Shown here piece by piece: positions 51,001 through 63,000 of a stretch of 64,000 nt of DNA. Position 1 is the first letter of the stretch. Each line of letters opens with the position of its first letter. The DNA lies in NCBI GenBank assembly GCA_947044405.1, contig CAMRHE010001104.1:124001-188000 (forward strand), read 5' to 3'. The notes beneath the pieces are model-generated. The model had not been told where the DNA came from, searched no databases, and saw only the letters and a list, made by a program, of their open reading frames with translations. The stretch comes from Leptodactylus fallax. Its lineage: Eukaryota > Chordata > Amphibia > Anura > Leptodactylidae. Both the position numbers and the translations under genes were made by a program.

Positions 51001-54000
51001 CCCCGGGATTAACTGTACTCCCGATACACTGCTGACATCCCCCGGGGATTAGCTGTACACCCGATACACTGCCGACACCCCCCCGGGATTAGCTGTACAC
51101 CCGATACACTGCCGACACCCCCCGGGATTAGCTGTACACCCCATACACCCCCAGGATTAGCTGGACACCCGATACACTGCTGACACACCCCTGGGATTAG
51201 CTGTATTCCCGATACACTGCCAACACACCCCTGGGATTAGCTGTACTCCCAATTCACTGCCGACACACCCCCGGGAATAGCTGTACACCCGATACACTGC
51301 CGACCCCCCCCCCCTTCCCCGGGATTAGCTGTACACCCGATACACTAACGACACACCCCCAGGATTAGGTGTACACCCGAAACACCCCCGGGATTAGGTA
51401 TACACCCGATACACTGCCGACAGACCCCTGGGATTAGCTGTACACCCGATACACTGCCGACAGACCCCCGGGATTAGCTGTACACCCCATACACCCCCAG
51501 GATTAGCTGTACACCCGATACACTGCTGACACACCCCCGGGATTAATTGTACTCCTGATACACTGCCGACACACCCCTGGGATTAGCTGTACACCCGATA
51601 CACTGCCGACCCCCCCCCTGGAATTAGCTGTACACCCCATACACTAACGACACACACCCCAGGATTAGGTGTACACCCGATACACTGCCGACACCCCCCG
51701 GGATTAGCTGTACACCCGATACACTGCCAACACCCCCCCCCCGGGATTAGCTGTACACCCCATACACCCCCAGGATTAGCTGTACACCCGATACACTGCT
51801 GACACACCCCCGGGATTAACTGTACTCCTGATACACTGCCGACACACCCCTGGGATTAGCTGTACACCCGATACACTGCCGACCCCCCCCCCCCCTGGAA
51901 TTAGCTGTACACCCCATACACTAACGACACACCCCCAGGATTAGGTGTACACCCGGGATTAGGTATACACCCGATACATTGCCGACAGACCCCCGGGATT
52001 AGCTGTACACCCGAAACACCCCCGGGATTAACTGTACACCTGATACACTGCCGACACACCCCCGGGATTAACTGTACACCTGATACACTGCCGACACACC
52101 TCCAGGATTAGCTGTACACCCGATACACTGCCGACACCCCCCCCCCCCGGGATTAGCTGTACACCCGATACACTGCTCACACACCCCCGGGATTAGCTGT
52201 ACACCCGATACACTGCCGACACACCCCCGGGATTAGCTGTACACCCGATACACTGCCGACACACCCCCGGGATTAGCTGTACACCCGATACACTGACGAC
52301 ACCCCCCTGGGATTAGGTGTACACCCGATACACTGCCGACACACCCCCGGGATTAGGTGTACACCCCATACACTGCCGACACACCCCTGGGATTAGCTGT
52401 ACACCCGATACACTGCCGACCCCCCCCCCTGGAATTAGCTGTACATCCCATACACTAACGACACACCCCCAGGATTAGGTGTACACCCGGGATTAGGTAT
52501 ACACCCGATACATTGCCGACAGACCCCCGGGATTAGCTGTACACCCGATACACTGCCGACACCCCCCCCCGGGATTAGCTGTACACCCGAAACACCCCCG
52601 GGATTAACTGTACACCTGATACACTGCCGACACACCCCCGGGATTAACTGTACACCTGATACACTGCCGACACACCCCCAGGATTAGCTGTACACCCGAT
52701 ACACTGCCGACCCCCCCCCCCCGGGATTAGCTGTACACCCGATACACTGCTGACACACCCCCGGGATTAGCTGTACACCCGATACACTGCCGACACACCC
52801 CCGGGATTAGCTGTACACCCGATACACTGCCGACACACCCCCGGGATTAGCTGTACACCCGATACACTGCCGACACACCCCCGGGATTAGCTGTACACCC
52901 GATACACTGCCGACACACCCCCGGGATTAGCTGTACACCCGATACACTGCCGACACACCCCCGGGATTAGCTGTACATCCGATACACTGCCGACACACCC
53001 CCGGGATTAGCTGTACACTCAATGCACTGCCGACACCCCCCCGGGATCAGCTGTACACCTGATACACTGCCGACACCCCCCCGCCCCCGGGATTAGCTGT
53101 ACACCCGATACACTGCCGACACACCTCCGGGATTAGCTGTACACCCGAAACACCCCCGGGATCAGCTGTACACCCAATGCACTGCCGACACCCCCCCCCG
53201 GGATTAGCTGTACACCCGATACACTGCCGACCCCCCCCCCCCCGCCCCCGGGATTAGCTGTACACCCGATACACTGCCGACACACCTCCGGGATTAGCTG
53301 TACACCCAATGCACTGCCGACACCCCCCGGGATTAGCTGTACACCCAATGCACTGCCGTCACACCCCCGGGATTAGGTGTACACCCGATACACTGCCGAC
53401 ACACCCCCGGGATTAGGTGTACACCCGATACACTGCCGACACCCCCCGGGATTAGGTGTACACCCGATACACTGCCGACACCCCCCTGGGATTAGGTGTA
53501 CACCCGATACACTGCCGACACACCCCCGGGATTAGGTGTACACCCCATACACTGCCGACACCCCCCCGGGATTAGGTGTACACCCGATACACTGCCGATA
53601 CCCCCCCGGGATTAGGTGTACACCCGATACACTGCCGACACCCCCCGGGATTAGGTGTACACCCGATACACTGCCGACAACCCCCGGGATTAGGTGTACA
53701 CCCCATACACTGCCCACACCCCCCCCCGGGATTAGGTGTACACCCGATACACTGCCGACACACCCCCGGGATTAGGTGTACACCCGATAAACTGCCGACA
53801 CACCCCGGGATTAGGTGTACACCCGATACACTGCCGACACACCCCGGGATTAGGTGTACACCCGATACACTGCCGACACACCCCGGGATTAGGTGTACAC
53901 CCGATACACTGCCGACACACCCCCGGGATTAGGTGTACACCCAACACACTGCCGACACACCCCCGGGATTAGGTGTACACCCGATACACTGCCGACACCC

Positions 54001-54030
54001 CCCCTGGGATTAGCTTTATACCCGATATAA
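48029..54030. repeat. About 39-bp C-rich minisatellite (about 155 units)
   Basis: The unit is GGGATTAGCTGTACACCCGA followed by TACACTGCCGACACACCCCC. It varies mainly in the C-run (5 to 17 C) and in the spacer; short truncated units (GATACACCCCCGGG) recur. From about 53360 to 53990 the subtype GGGATTAGGTGTACACC dominates and is more homogeneous. Blocks of several hundred bases recur (49850-50330, 50530-51010 and 51170-51480 share the same order of variants), a higher-order structure. Short frames in either strand are repeat artefacts. Confidence 0.95.
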
Positions 54031-56540
54031 TGAGCATCACACTACAGAGGGGGGAAGGTGGGAGGGTCACAATACAAAGAGGGGGGAGGGTCACACTACG
54101 GGGGGGAGGGTCACACTACAAGGAGGGGGGAGGGTCACACTACAAGGAGGGGGGAGGGTCACACTACGGGGGGAGGGTCACACTACAGATGAGGGGGGAG
54201 GGTCACACTACAAGGAGGGGGGAGGGTCACACTACAAAGAAGGGGGGAGGGTCACACTACAAGGAGGGGGAGGGTCACACTACAAGGAGGGGGGAGGGTC
54301 ACACTACAAAGAGGGGGGGAGGGTCACACTACAAGGAGGGGGGAGGGTCACACTACAAGGAGGGAGGAGGGTCACACGGAGGGAGGGTCACACTACAAGG
54401 AGGGGGGAGGGTCACACTACGGGGGGAGGGTCACACTACAGATGAGGGGGGAGGGTCACACTACAAGGAGGGGGGAGGGTCACACTACAAGGAGGGGGGA
54501 GGGTCACACTACAGATGAGGGGGGAGGGTCACACTACAAGGAGGGGGGAGGGTCACACTACAAAGAGGGGGGGAGGGTCACACTACAAGGAGGGGGGAGG
54601 GGTCACACTACAAGGAGGGGGGAGGGTCACACTACAGATGAGGGGGGAGGGTCACACTACAAGGAGGGGGGAGGGTCACACTACGGGGGGAGGGTCACAC
54701 TACAAGGAGGGGGGAGGGTCACACTACGAGGGGGGAGGGTCACACTACAAAGAGGGGGGAGGGTCACACTACAAGGAGGGGGGAGGGTCACACTACAGGG
54801 GGGAGGGTCACACTACAAAGAGGGGGGAGGGTCACACTACAAGGAGGGGGGAGGGTCACACTACGGGGGGAGGGTCACACTACAAGGAGGGGGGAGGGTC
54901 ACACTACAAAGAGGGGGGAGGGTCACACTACAAGGAGGGGGGAGGGTCACACTACAAAGAGGGGGGAGGGTCACACTACGGGGGGAGGGTCACACTACGG
55001 GGGGAGGGTCACACTACGGGGGGAGGGTCACACTACAAGGAGGGGGGAGGGTCACACTACAAGGAGGGGGGAGGGTCACACTACAAGGAGGGGGGAGGGT
55101 CACACTACAGATGAGGGGGAGGGTCACACTACAGGGGGGAGGGTCACACTACAGATGAGGGGGGAGGGTCACACTACAGATGAGGGGGGAGGGTCACACT
55201 ACAAGGAGGGGGGAGGGTCACACTACAAGGAGGGAGGAGGGTCACACGGAGGGAGGGTCACACTACAAGGAGGGGGGAGGGTCACACTACGGGGGGAGGG
55301 TCACACTACAGATGAGGGGGAGGGTCACACTACAAGGAGGGGGGAGGGTCACACTACAAGGAGGGGGGAGGGTCACACTACAGATGAGGGGGGAGGGTCA
55401 CACTACAAGGAGGGGGGAGGGTCACACTACAAAGAGGGGGGAGGGTCACACTACAAGGAGGGGGGAGGGTCACACTACAAGGAGGGGGGAGGGTCACACT
55501 ACAAGGAGGGGGGAGGGTCACACTACAAGGAGGGGGGGAGGGTCACACTACAGATGAGGGGGGAGGGTCACACTACAAGGAGGGGGGAGGGTCACACTAC
55601 AAAGAGGGGGGGAGGGTCACACTACAAGGAGGGGGGAGGGTCACACTACAAGGAGGGGGGAGGGTCACACTACAGATGAGGGGGGAGGGTCACACTACAA
55701 GGAGGGGGGAGGGTCACACTACGGGGGGAGGGTCACACTACAAGGAGGGGGGAGGGTCACACTACGAGGGGGGAGGGTCACACTACAAAGAGGGGGGGAG
55801 GGTCACACTACAAGGAGGGGGGAGGGTCACACTACAGGGGGGAGGGTCACACTACAAAGAGGGGGGAGGGTCACACTACAAGGAGGGGGGGGAGGGTCAC
55901 ACTACGGGGGGAGGGTCACACTACAAGGAGGGGGGAGGGTCACACTACAAGGAGGGGGGAGGGGTCACACTACAAAGAGGGGGGGAGGGTCACACTACGG
56001 GGGGAGGGTCACACTACGGGGGGAGGGTCACACTACAAGGAGGGGGGAGGGTCACACTACAAGGAGGGGGGAGGGTCACACTACAAGGAGGGGGGAGGGT
56101 CACACTACAAGGAGGGGGGAGGGTCACACTACAGATGAGGGGGGAGGGTCACACTACAGGGGGGAGGGTCACACTACAGATGAGGGGGGAGGGTCACACT
56201 ACAGATGAGGGGGGGAGGGTCACACTACAAGGAGGGGGGAGGGTCACACTACAGATGAGGGGGAGGGTCACACTACAGATTAGGGGGGAGGGTCACACTA
56301 CAAGGAGGGGGGAGGGTCACACTACGGGGGGAAGGGTCACACTACAAGGAGGGGGGAGGGTCACACTACAGGGGGGAGGGTCACACTACAAGGAGGGGGG
56401 AGGGTCACACTACAGATGAGGGGGGAGGGTCACACTACAAGGAGGGGGGAGGGTCACACTACAGATGAGGGGGGAGGGTCACACTACAGGGGGGAGGGTC
56501 ACACTACAGATGAGGGGGAGGGTCACACTACAGGGGGCGG
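54031..56540. repeat. About 24-bp G-rich minisatellite
   Basis: The unit is GGGTCACACTACAAGGAGGG plus GGGA, 18 to 27 bp long, about 105 copies. Recurrent subtypes: CTACAAAGAGG, CTACAGATGAGG, CTACGGGGGG. Blocks such as 54380-54480 and 55260-55360 share the same order of subtypes, including the shortened GGAGGAGGGTCACACGGAGG. Plus-strand frames EGHTTRRG/GGSHYKEG/GRVTLQGG are repeat translations. Confidence 0.95.
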
Positions 56541-56598
56541 AGAGTCACCGCACACATTACAGGGAGCGGGTATTATGGCCGTTCATTGTTCCTCCCAG

Positions 56599-56612
56599 CC
56601 TCCAGAGGGCGC
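56599..56612 (+). promoter_or_regulatory. CTCF-like core motif
   Basis: CCTCCAGAGGGCGC fits the vertebrate CTCF core CCASYAGRKGGCRS at 13 of 14 positions (T for A at position 3). A sequence match only. Confidence 0.45.
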
Positions 56613-56714
56613 TCTCCGGATCCGCTTCCAGGGCGCACCGTGTGGCTGCTCTCCACCTCCGGCCACTAAAGCTCTTCTATCCCGCACATGGAGGACTTAC
56701 TTCTCCGCTCCACA

Positions 56715-56722
56715 TCACGTGA
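56715..56722. promoter_or_regulatory. TCACGTGA palindromic E-box
   Basis: TCACGTGA followed by CGCGC is the USF/MiT-TFE (CLEAR-like) type of E-box, with an overlapping TGACG half-CRE. In a CpG-rich setting such a site is typical of housekeeping promoters, but no transcript is visible. Confidence 0.4.
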
Positions 56723-56895
56723 CGCGCTCGGAGCTTCCACAGCCGTGGCGGTTTTTCTTGTTTGCGACATTCTCTATGGTTTTTGGTTTCATTTTAAACA
56801 AACTTTATTAGAAAGAACAGGAAGCTGTAGCAGGAGGCGTGGCGGAGGTGAGACCATGTGACCTGCCGGTTACTCTTATTATTATATGTCATTCA

Positions 56896-59800
56896 GAAGA
56901 GCTCAGGGGAGAGGAAAGTAGCTGAGATGGAGGAGAGGAGAAGATGTGAGGAGGAGAGGAGAAGAGCTGAGGGAATAGAGGAAAAGAGCTGAGGGAATAG
57001 AGGAAAAGAGCTGAGGGAATAGAGGAGCTGAGATGGAGGAGAGGAGAAGAGCTGAGGAGGAGAGGAGAAGAGCTGAGGAGGAGAGGAGAAGAGCTGAGGA
57101 GGAGAGGAGAAGAGCTGAGGGAATAGAGGAAAAGAGCTGAGGGAATAGAGGAAAAGAGCTGAGGGAATAGAGGAGCTGAGATGGAGGAGAGGAGAAGAGC
57201 TGAGGAGGAGAGGAGAAGAGCTGAGAGAGGAGAAGAGCTGAGAGAGGAGAAGAGCTGAGAGAGGAGAAGAGCTGAGGAGGAGAGGAGAAGAGCTGAGAGA
57301 GGAGAAGAGCTGAGAGAGGAGAAGAGCTGAGAGAGGAGAAGAGCTGAGAGAGGAGAGCTGAGGAGGAGAGGAGAAGAGCTGAGGAGGAGAGGAGAAGAGC
57401 TGAGGAGGAGAGGAGAAGAGCTGAGAGAGGAGAGGAGAAGAGCTGAGAGAGGAGAAGAGCTGAGGAGGAGAGGAGAAGAGCTGAGAGGAGAGGAGAAGAG
57501 CTGAGAGAGGAGAAGAGCTGAGAGAGGAGAGGAGAAGAGCTGAGAGAGGAGAGGAGAAGAGCTGAGAGAGGAGAGGAGAAGAGCTGAGAGAGGAGAGCTG
57601 AGGAGGAGAGGAGAAGAGCTGAGGAGGAGAAGAGCTGAGAGAGGAGAGCTGAGGAGGAGAGGAGAAGAGCTGAGGGAATAGAGGAAAAGAGCTGAGGGAA
57701 TAGAGGAAAAGAGCTGAGGGAATAGAGGAGCTGAGATGGAGGAGAGGAGAAGAGCTGAGGAGGAGAGGAGAAGAGCTGAGGAGGAGAGGAGAAGAGCTGA
57801 GAGAGGAGAAGAGCTGAGGAGGAGGGGAGAAGAGCTGAGGAGGAGAGGAGAAGAGCTGAGAGAGGAGAAGAGCTGAGGAGGAGAGGAGAAGAGCTGAGAG
57901 AGGAGAAGAGCTGAGAGAGGAGAGGAGAAGAGCTGAGAGAGGAGAAGAGCTGAGAGAGGAGAGGAGAAGAGCTGAGAGAGGAGAGCTGAGGAGGAGAGGA
58001 GAAGAGCTGAGAGAGGAGAAGAGCTGAGAGAGGAGAGCTGAGAGAGGAGAGGAGAAGAGCTGAGAGAGGAGAGCTGAGAGAGGAGAGGAGAAGAGCTGAG
58101 AGAGGAGAGGAGCTGAGGAGGAGAGGAGAAGAGCTGAGAGAGGAGAAGAGCTGAGAGAGGAGAAGAGCTGAGGAGGACAGGAGAAGAGCTGAGAGAGGAG
58201 AAGAGCTGAGAGAGGAGAAGAGCTGAGAGAGGAGAAGAGCTGAGAGAGGAGAAGAGCTGAGGAGGAGAGGAGAAGAGCTGAGAGAGGAGAAGAGCTGAGA
58301 GAGGAGAGGAGAAGAGCTGAGAGAGGAGAGCTGAGGAGGAGAGGAGAAGAGCTGAGAGGAGAGCTGAGAGAGGAGAGGAGAAGAGCTGAGAGAGGAGAAG
58401 AGCTGAGAGAAGAGAGGAGAAGAGCTGAGAGAGGAGAGCTGAGGAGGAGAGGAGAAGAGCTGAGAGAGGAGAAGAGCTGAGAGAGGAGAGCTGAGAGAGG
58501 AGAGGAGAAGAGCTGAGAGAGGAGAGCTGAGAGAGGAGAGGAGAAGAGCTGAGAGAGGAGAGGAGCTGAGGAGGAGAGGAGAAGAGCTGAGAGAGGAGAA
58601 GAGCTGAGAGAGGAGAAGAGCTGAGGAGGAGAGGAGAAGAGCTGAGAGAGGAGAAGAGCTGAGGAGGAGAGGAGAAGAGCTGAGGAGGAGAGGAGAAGAG
58701 CTGAGGAGGAGAGGAGAAGAGCTGAGAGAGGAGAAGAGCTGAGAGAGGAGAGGAGAAGAGCTGAGAGAGGAGAGGAGAAGAGCTGAGAGAGGAGAGGAGA
58801 AGAGCTGAGAGAGGAGAGCTGAGGAGGAGAGGAGAAGAGCTGAGAGAGGAGAGCTGAGAGAGGAGAGGAGAAGAGCTGAGAGAGGAGAGCTGAGAGAGGA
58901 GAGGAGAAGAGCTGAGAGAGGAGAAGAGCTGAGAGAGGAGAGGAGAAGAGCTGAGAGAGGAGAGGAGAAGAGCTGAGAGAGGAGAGCTGAGGAGGAGAGG
59001 AGAAGAGCTGAGGAGGAGAGGAGAAGATGTGAGGAGGAGAGGAGAAGAGCTGAGGAGGAGAGGAGAAGAGCTGAGGAGGAGAGGAGAAGAGCTGAGGAGG
59101 AGAGGAGAAGAGCTGAGAGAGGAGAGGAGAAGAGCTGAGAGAGGAGAAGAGCTGAGGAGGAGGGGAGAAGAGCTGAGGAGGAGAGGAGAAGAGCTGAGAG
59201 AGGAGAAGAGCTGAGAGAGGAGAAGAGCTGAGGAGGAGAGGAGAAGAGCTGAGAGAGGAGAAGAGCTGAGAGAGGAGAGGAGAAGAGCTGAGAGAGGAGA
59301 AGAGCTGAGAGAGGAGAAGAGCTGAGAGAGGAGAGGAGAAGAGCTGAGAGAGGAGAGCTGAGGAGGAGAGGAGAAGAGCTGAGAGAGGAGAAGAGCTGAG
59401 AGAGGAGAGCTGAGAGGAGAGGAGAAGAGCTGAGAGAGGAGAAGAGCTGAGAGAGGAGAGCTGAGAGAGGAGAAGAGCTGAGGAGGAGAGGAGAAGAGCT
59501 GAGAGAGGAGAAGAGCTGAGGAGGAGAGGAGAAGAGCTGAGGAGGAGAGGAGAAGAGCTGAGGAGGAGAGGAGAAGAGCTGAGAGAGGAGAAGAGCTGAG
59601 GAGGAGAGGAGAAGAGCTGAGGAGGAGAGGAGAAGAGCTGAGAGAGGAGAGGAGAAGAGCTGAGAGAGGAGAAGAGCTGAGAGAGGAGAAGAGCTGAGAG
59701 AGGAGAGGAGAAGAGCTGAGAGAGGAGAGCTGAGGAGGAGAGGAGAAGAGCTGAGAGAGGAGAGCTGAGAGAGGAGAGGAGAAGAGCTGAGAGAGGAGAA

Positions 59801-60076
59801 GAGCTGAGAGAGGAGAGGAGAAGAGCTGAGAGAGGAGAAGAGCTGAGAGAGGAGAGGAGAAGAGCTGAGAGAGGAGAGCTGAGGAGGAGAGGAGAAGAGC
59901 TGAGGAGGAGAGGAGAAGATGTGAGGAGGAGAGGAGAAGAGCTGAGGAGGAGAGGAGTAGAGCTGAGGGAATAGAGGGGAAAAAGCTGAGGGAATAGAGG
60001 AGCTGAGATGGAGGAGAAGAGCTGAGCGATAGAGAGGGAGAAGAACTGAGGGAGAGAGAGTGGAGAGGAACCGCTG
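56896..60076. repeat. Polypurine minisatellite (about 20-bp units)
   Basis: Units of GGAGAGGAGAAGAGCTGA and AGAGAGGAGAAGAGCTGA, with a second subtype GGGAATAGAGGAAAAGAGCTGA found in clusters near 56970-57020, 57120-57170, 57670-57730 and 59965-60000. Apart from CT in AGCTG the plus strand is almost all purine over 3.1 kb. Longer blocks recur: 58100-58600 contains two similar series of GGAGAGCTGAGAGAGG units. The minus-strand frame (LSALLLSS, LFSSPPQ) is open over the whole array for lack of stops and is not a gene. Confidence 0.95.
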
Positions 60077-60098
60077 AGCCAGTGTGGAATTAGAAAGA

Positions 60099-63000
60099 CT
60101 CACCTCTATCACTGCCCCCGTAACTGTATCTATACATATCTGTGAGTGTACCACCATTACTGCCCCCGTAACTGTATCTATACATAGCTGTGAGTGTACC
60201 ACCATTACTGCCCCCGTAACTGTATCTATACATAGCTGTGAGTGTACCACCATTACTGCCCTCGTAACTGTATCTATACATAGCTGTGAGTGTACCACCA
60301 TTACTGCCCCTGTAACTGTATCTATACATAGCTGTGAGTGTATCACCATTACTGCCCCCGTAACTGTATCTATACATAGCTGTGAGTGTACCACCATTAC
60401 TGCCCCCGTAACCGTATCTATACATATCTGTGAGTGTACCACCATTACTGCCCCCGTAACTGTATCTATACATAGCTGTGAGTGTACCACCATTACTGAC
60501 CCGTAACTGTATCTATACATATCTGTGAGTGTACCACCATTACTGCCCCCGTAACTGTATCTATACATAGCTGTGAGTGTATCACCATTACTGCCCCCGT
60601 AACTGTATCTATACATAGCTGTGAGTGTACCACCATTACTGCCCCTGTAACTGTATCTATACATAGCTGTGAGTGTATCACCATTACTGCCCCCGTAACT
60701 GTATCTATACATAGCTGTGAGTGTACCACCATTACTGCCCCCGTAACCGTATCTATACATATCTGTGAGTGTACCACCATTACTGCCCCCGTAACTGTAT
60801 CTATACATAGCTGTGAGTGTACCACCATTACTGCCCCCGTAACTGTATCTATACATAGCTGTGAGTGTACCACCATTACTGCCCCCGTAACTGTATCTAT
60901 ACATAGCTGTGAGTGTACCACCATTACTGCCCCCGTAACTGTATCTATACATAGCTGTGAGTGTACCACCATTACTGCCCTCGTAACTGTATCTATACAT
61001 AGCTGTGAGTGTACCACCATTACTGCCCCCGTAACTGTATCTATACGTAGCTGTGAGTGTACCACCATTACTGCCCCCGTAACTGTATCTATACATATCT
61101 GTGAGTGTACCACCATTACTGCCCCGTAACTGTATCTATACATATCTGTGAGTGTACCACCAGTACTGCCCCCGTAACTGTATCTATACATAGCTGTGAG
61201 TGTACCACCATTACTGCCCCCGTAACTGTATCTATACATAGCTGTGAGTGTACCACCATTACTGCCCCCGTAACTGTATCTATACATAGCTGTGAGTGTA
61301 CCACCATTACTGCCCCCGTAACTGTATCTATACATAGCTGTGAGTGTACCACCATTACTGCCCCCGTAACTGTATCTATACATAGCTGTGAGTGTACCAC
61401 CATTACTGCCTCCGTAACTGTATCTATACATAGCTGTGAGTGTACCACCATTACTGCCCTCGTAACTGTATCTATACATAGCTGTGAGTGTACCACCATT
61501 ACTGCCCCCGTAACTGTATCTATACATAGCTGTGAGTGTACCACCATTACTGCCCCCGTAACTGTATCTATACATAGCTGTGAGTGTACCACCATTACTG
61601 CCCCCGTAACTGTATCTATACATAGCTGTGAGTGTACCACCATTACTGCCCTCGTAACTGTATCTATACATATCTGTGAGTGTATCACCATTACTGCCCC
61701 CGTAACTGTATCTATACATATCTGTGAGTGTACCACCATTACTGCCCCCGTAACTGTATCTATACATATCTGTGAGTGTACCACCATTACTGCCCCCGTA
61801 ACTGTATCTATACATAGCTGTGAGTGTACCACCATTACTGCCCCCGTAACTGTATCTATACATAGCTGTGAGTGTACCACCATTACTGCCCCCGTAACTG
61901 TATCTATACATAGCTGTGAGTGTACCACCATTACTGCCCTCGTAACTGTATCTATACATATCTGTGAGTGTATCACCATTACTGCCCCCGTAACTGTATC
62001 TATACATATCTGTGAGTGTACCACCATTACTGCCCCCGTAACTGTATCTATACATATCTGTGAGTGTACCACCATTACTGCCCCCGTAACTGTATCTATA
62101 CATATCTGTGAGTGTACCACCATTACTGCCCTCGTAACTGTATCTATACATAGCTGTGAGTGTACCACCATTACTGCCCTCGTAACTGTATCTATACATA
62201 GCTGTGAGTGTACCACCATTACTGCCCCGTAACTGTATCTATACATAGCTGTGAGTGTACCACCATTACTGCCCCCGTAACTGTATCTATACGTAGCTGT
62301 GAGTGTACCACCATTACTGCCCCCGTAACTGTATCTATACGTAGCTGTGAGTGTACCACCATTACTGCCCCCGTAACTGTATCTATACATAGCTGTGAGT
62401 GTATCACCATTACTGCCCTCGTAACTGTATCTATACATAGCTGTGAGTGTACCACCATTACTGCCCCGTAACTGTATCTATACATAGCTGTGAGTGTACC
62501 ACCATTACTGCCCTCGTAACTGTATCTATACATAGCTGTGAGTGTACCACCATTACTGCCCCCGTAACTGTATCTATACATAGCTGTGAGTGTACCACCA
62601 TTACTGCCCCCGTAACTGTATCTATACATAGCTGTGAGTGTACCACCATTACTGCCCTCGTAACTGTATCTATACATAGCTGTGAGTGTACCACCATTAC
62701 TGCCCCGTAACTGTATCTATACATAGCTGTGAGTGTACCACCATTACTGCCCCCGTAACTGTATCTATACATATCTGTGAGTGTACCACCATTACTGCCC
62801 CCGTAACTGTATCTATACATATCTGTGAGTCTACCACCATTACTGCCCCCGTAACTGTATCTATACATATCTGTGAGTGTACCACCATTACTGCCCCCGT
62901 AACTGTATCTATACATAGCTGTGAGTGTACCACCATTACTGCCCTCGTAACTGTATCTATACATAGCTGTGAGTGTACCACCATTACTGCCCCGTAACTG

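Larger units (their letters stand above)
56541..56895. other. Single-copy CpG-containing island between arrays
   Basis: About 350 bp of unique sequence with many CpGs between 56570 and 56760, a CTCF-like site and a perfect E-box palindrome, followed by an AT-rich half with CATTTTAAACAAACTTTATT. An open frame reaches in from the array to 56811, but its unique part (MAVHCSSQPPEGALRIRF and onward) resembles no family I know. No gene is called. A promoter-like role is possible but unproven. Confidence 0.55.

Noticed and set aside
53973..56419. Plus-strand frames with EGHTTRRG/GGSHYKEG/GRVTLQGG repeats
   Set aside because: Rotating translation of the 24-bp array with frequent frame changes.
56416..56811. 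Open frame through the CpG island as a first exon
   Set aside because: Most of it is array translation, the unique part has no known domain, and no splice donor or conservation could be shown.
56903..61096. Minus-strand frame of about 1,400 codons (LSALLLSS repeats)
   Set aside because: Polypyrimidine translation of a polypurine array joined to the 48-bp array; no unique domain.
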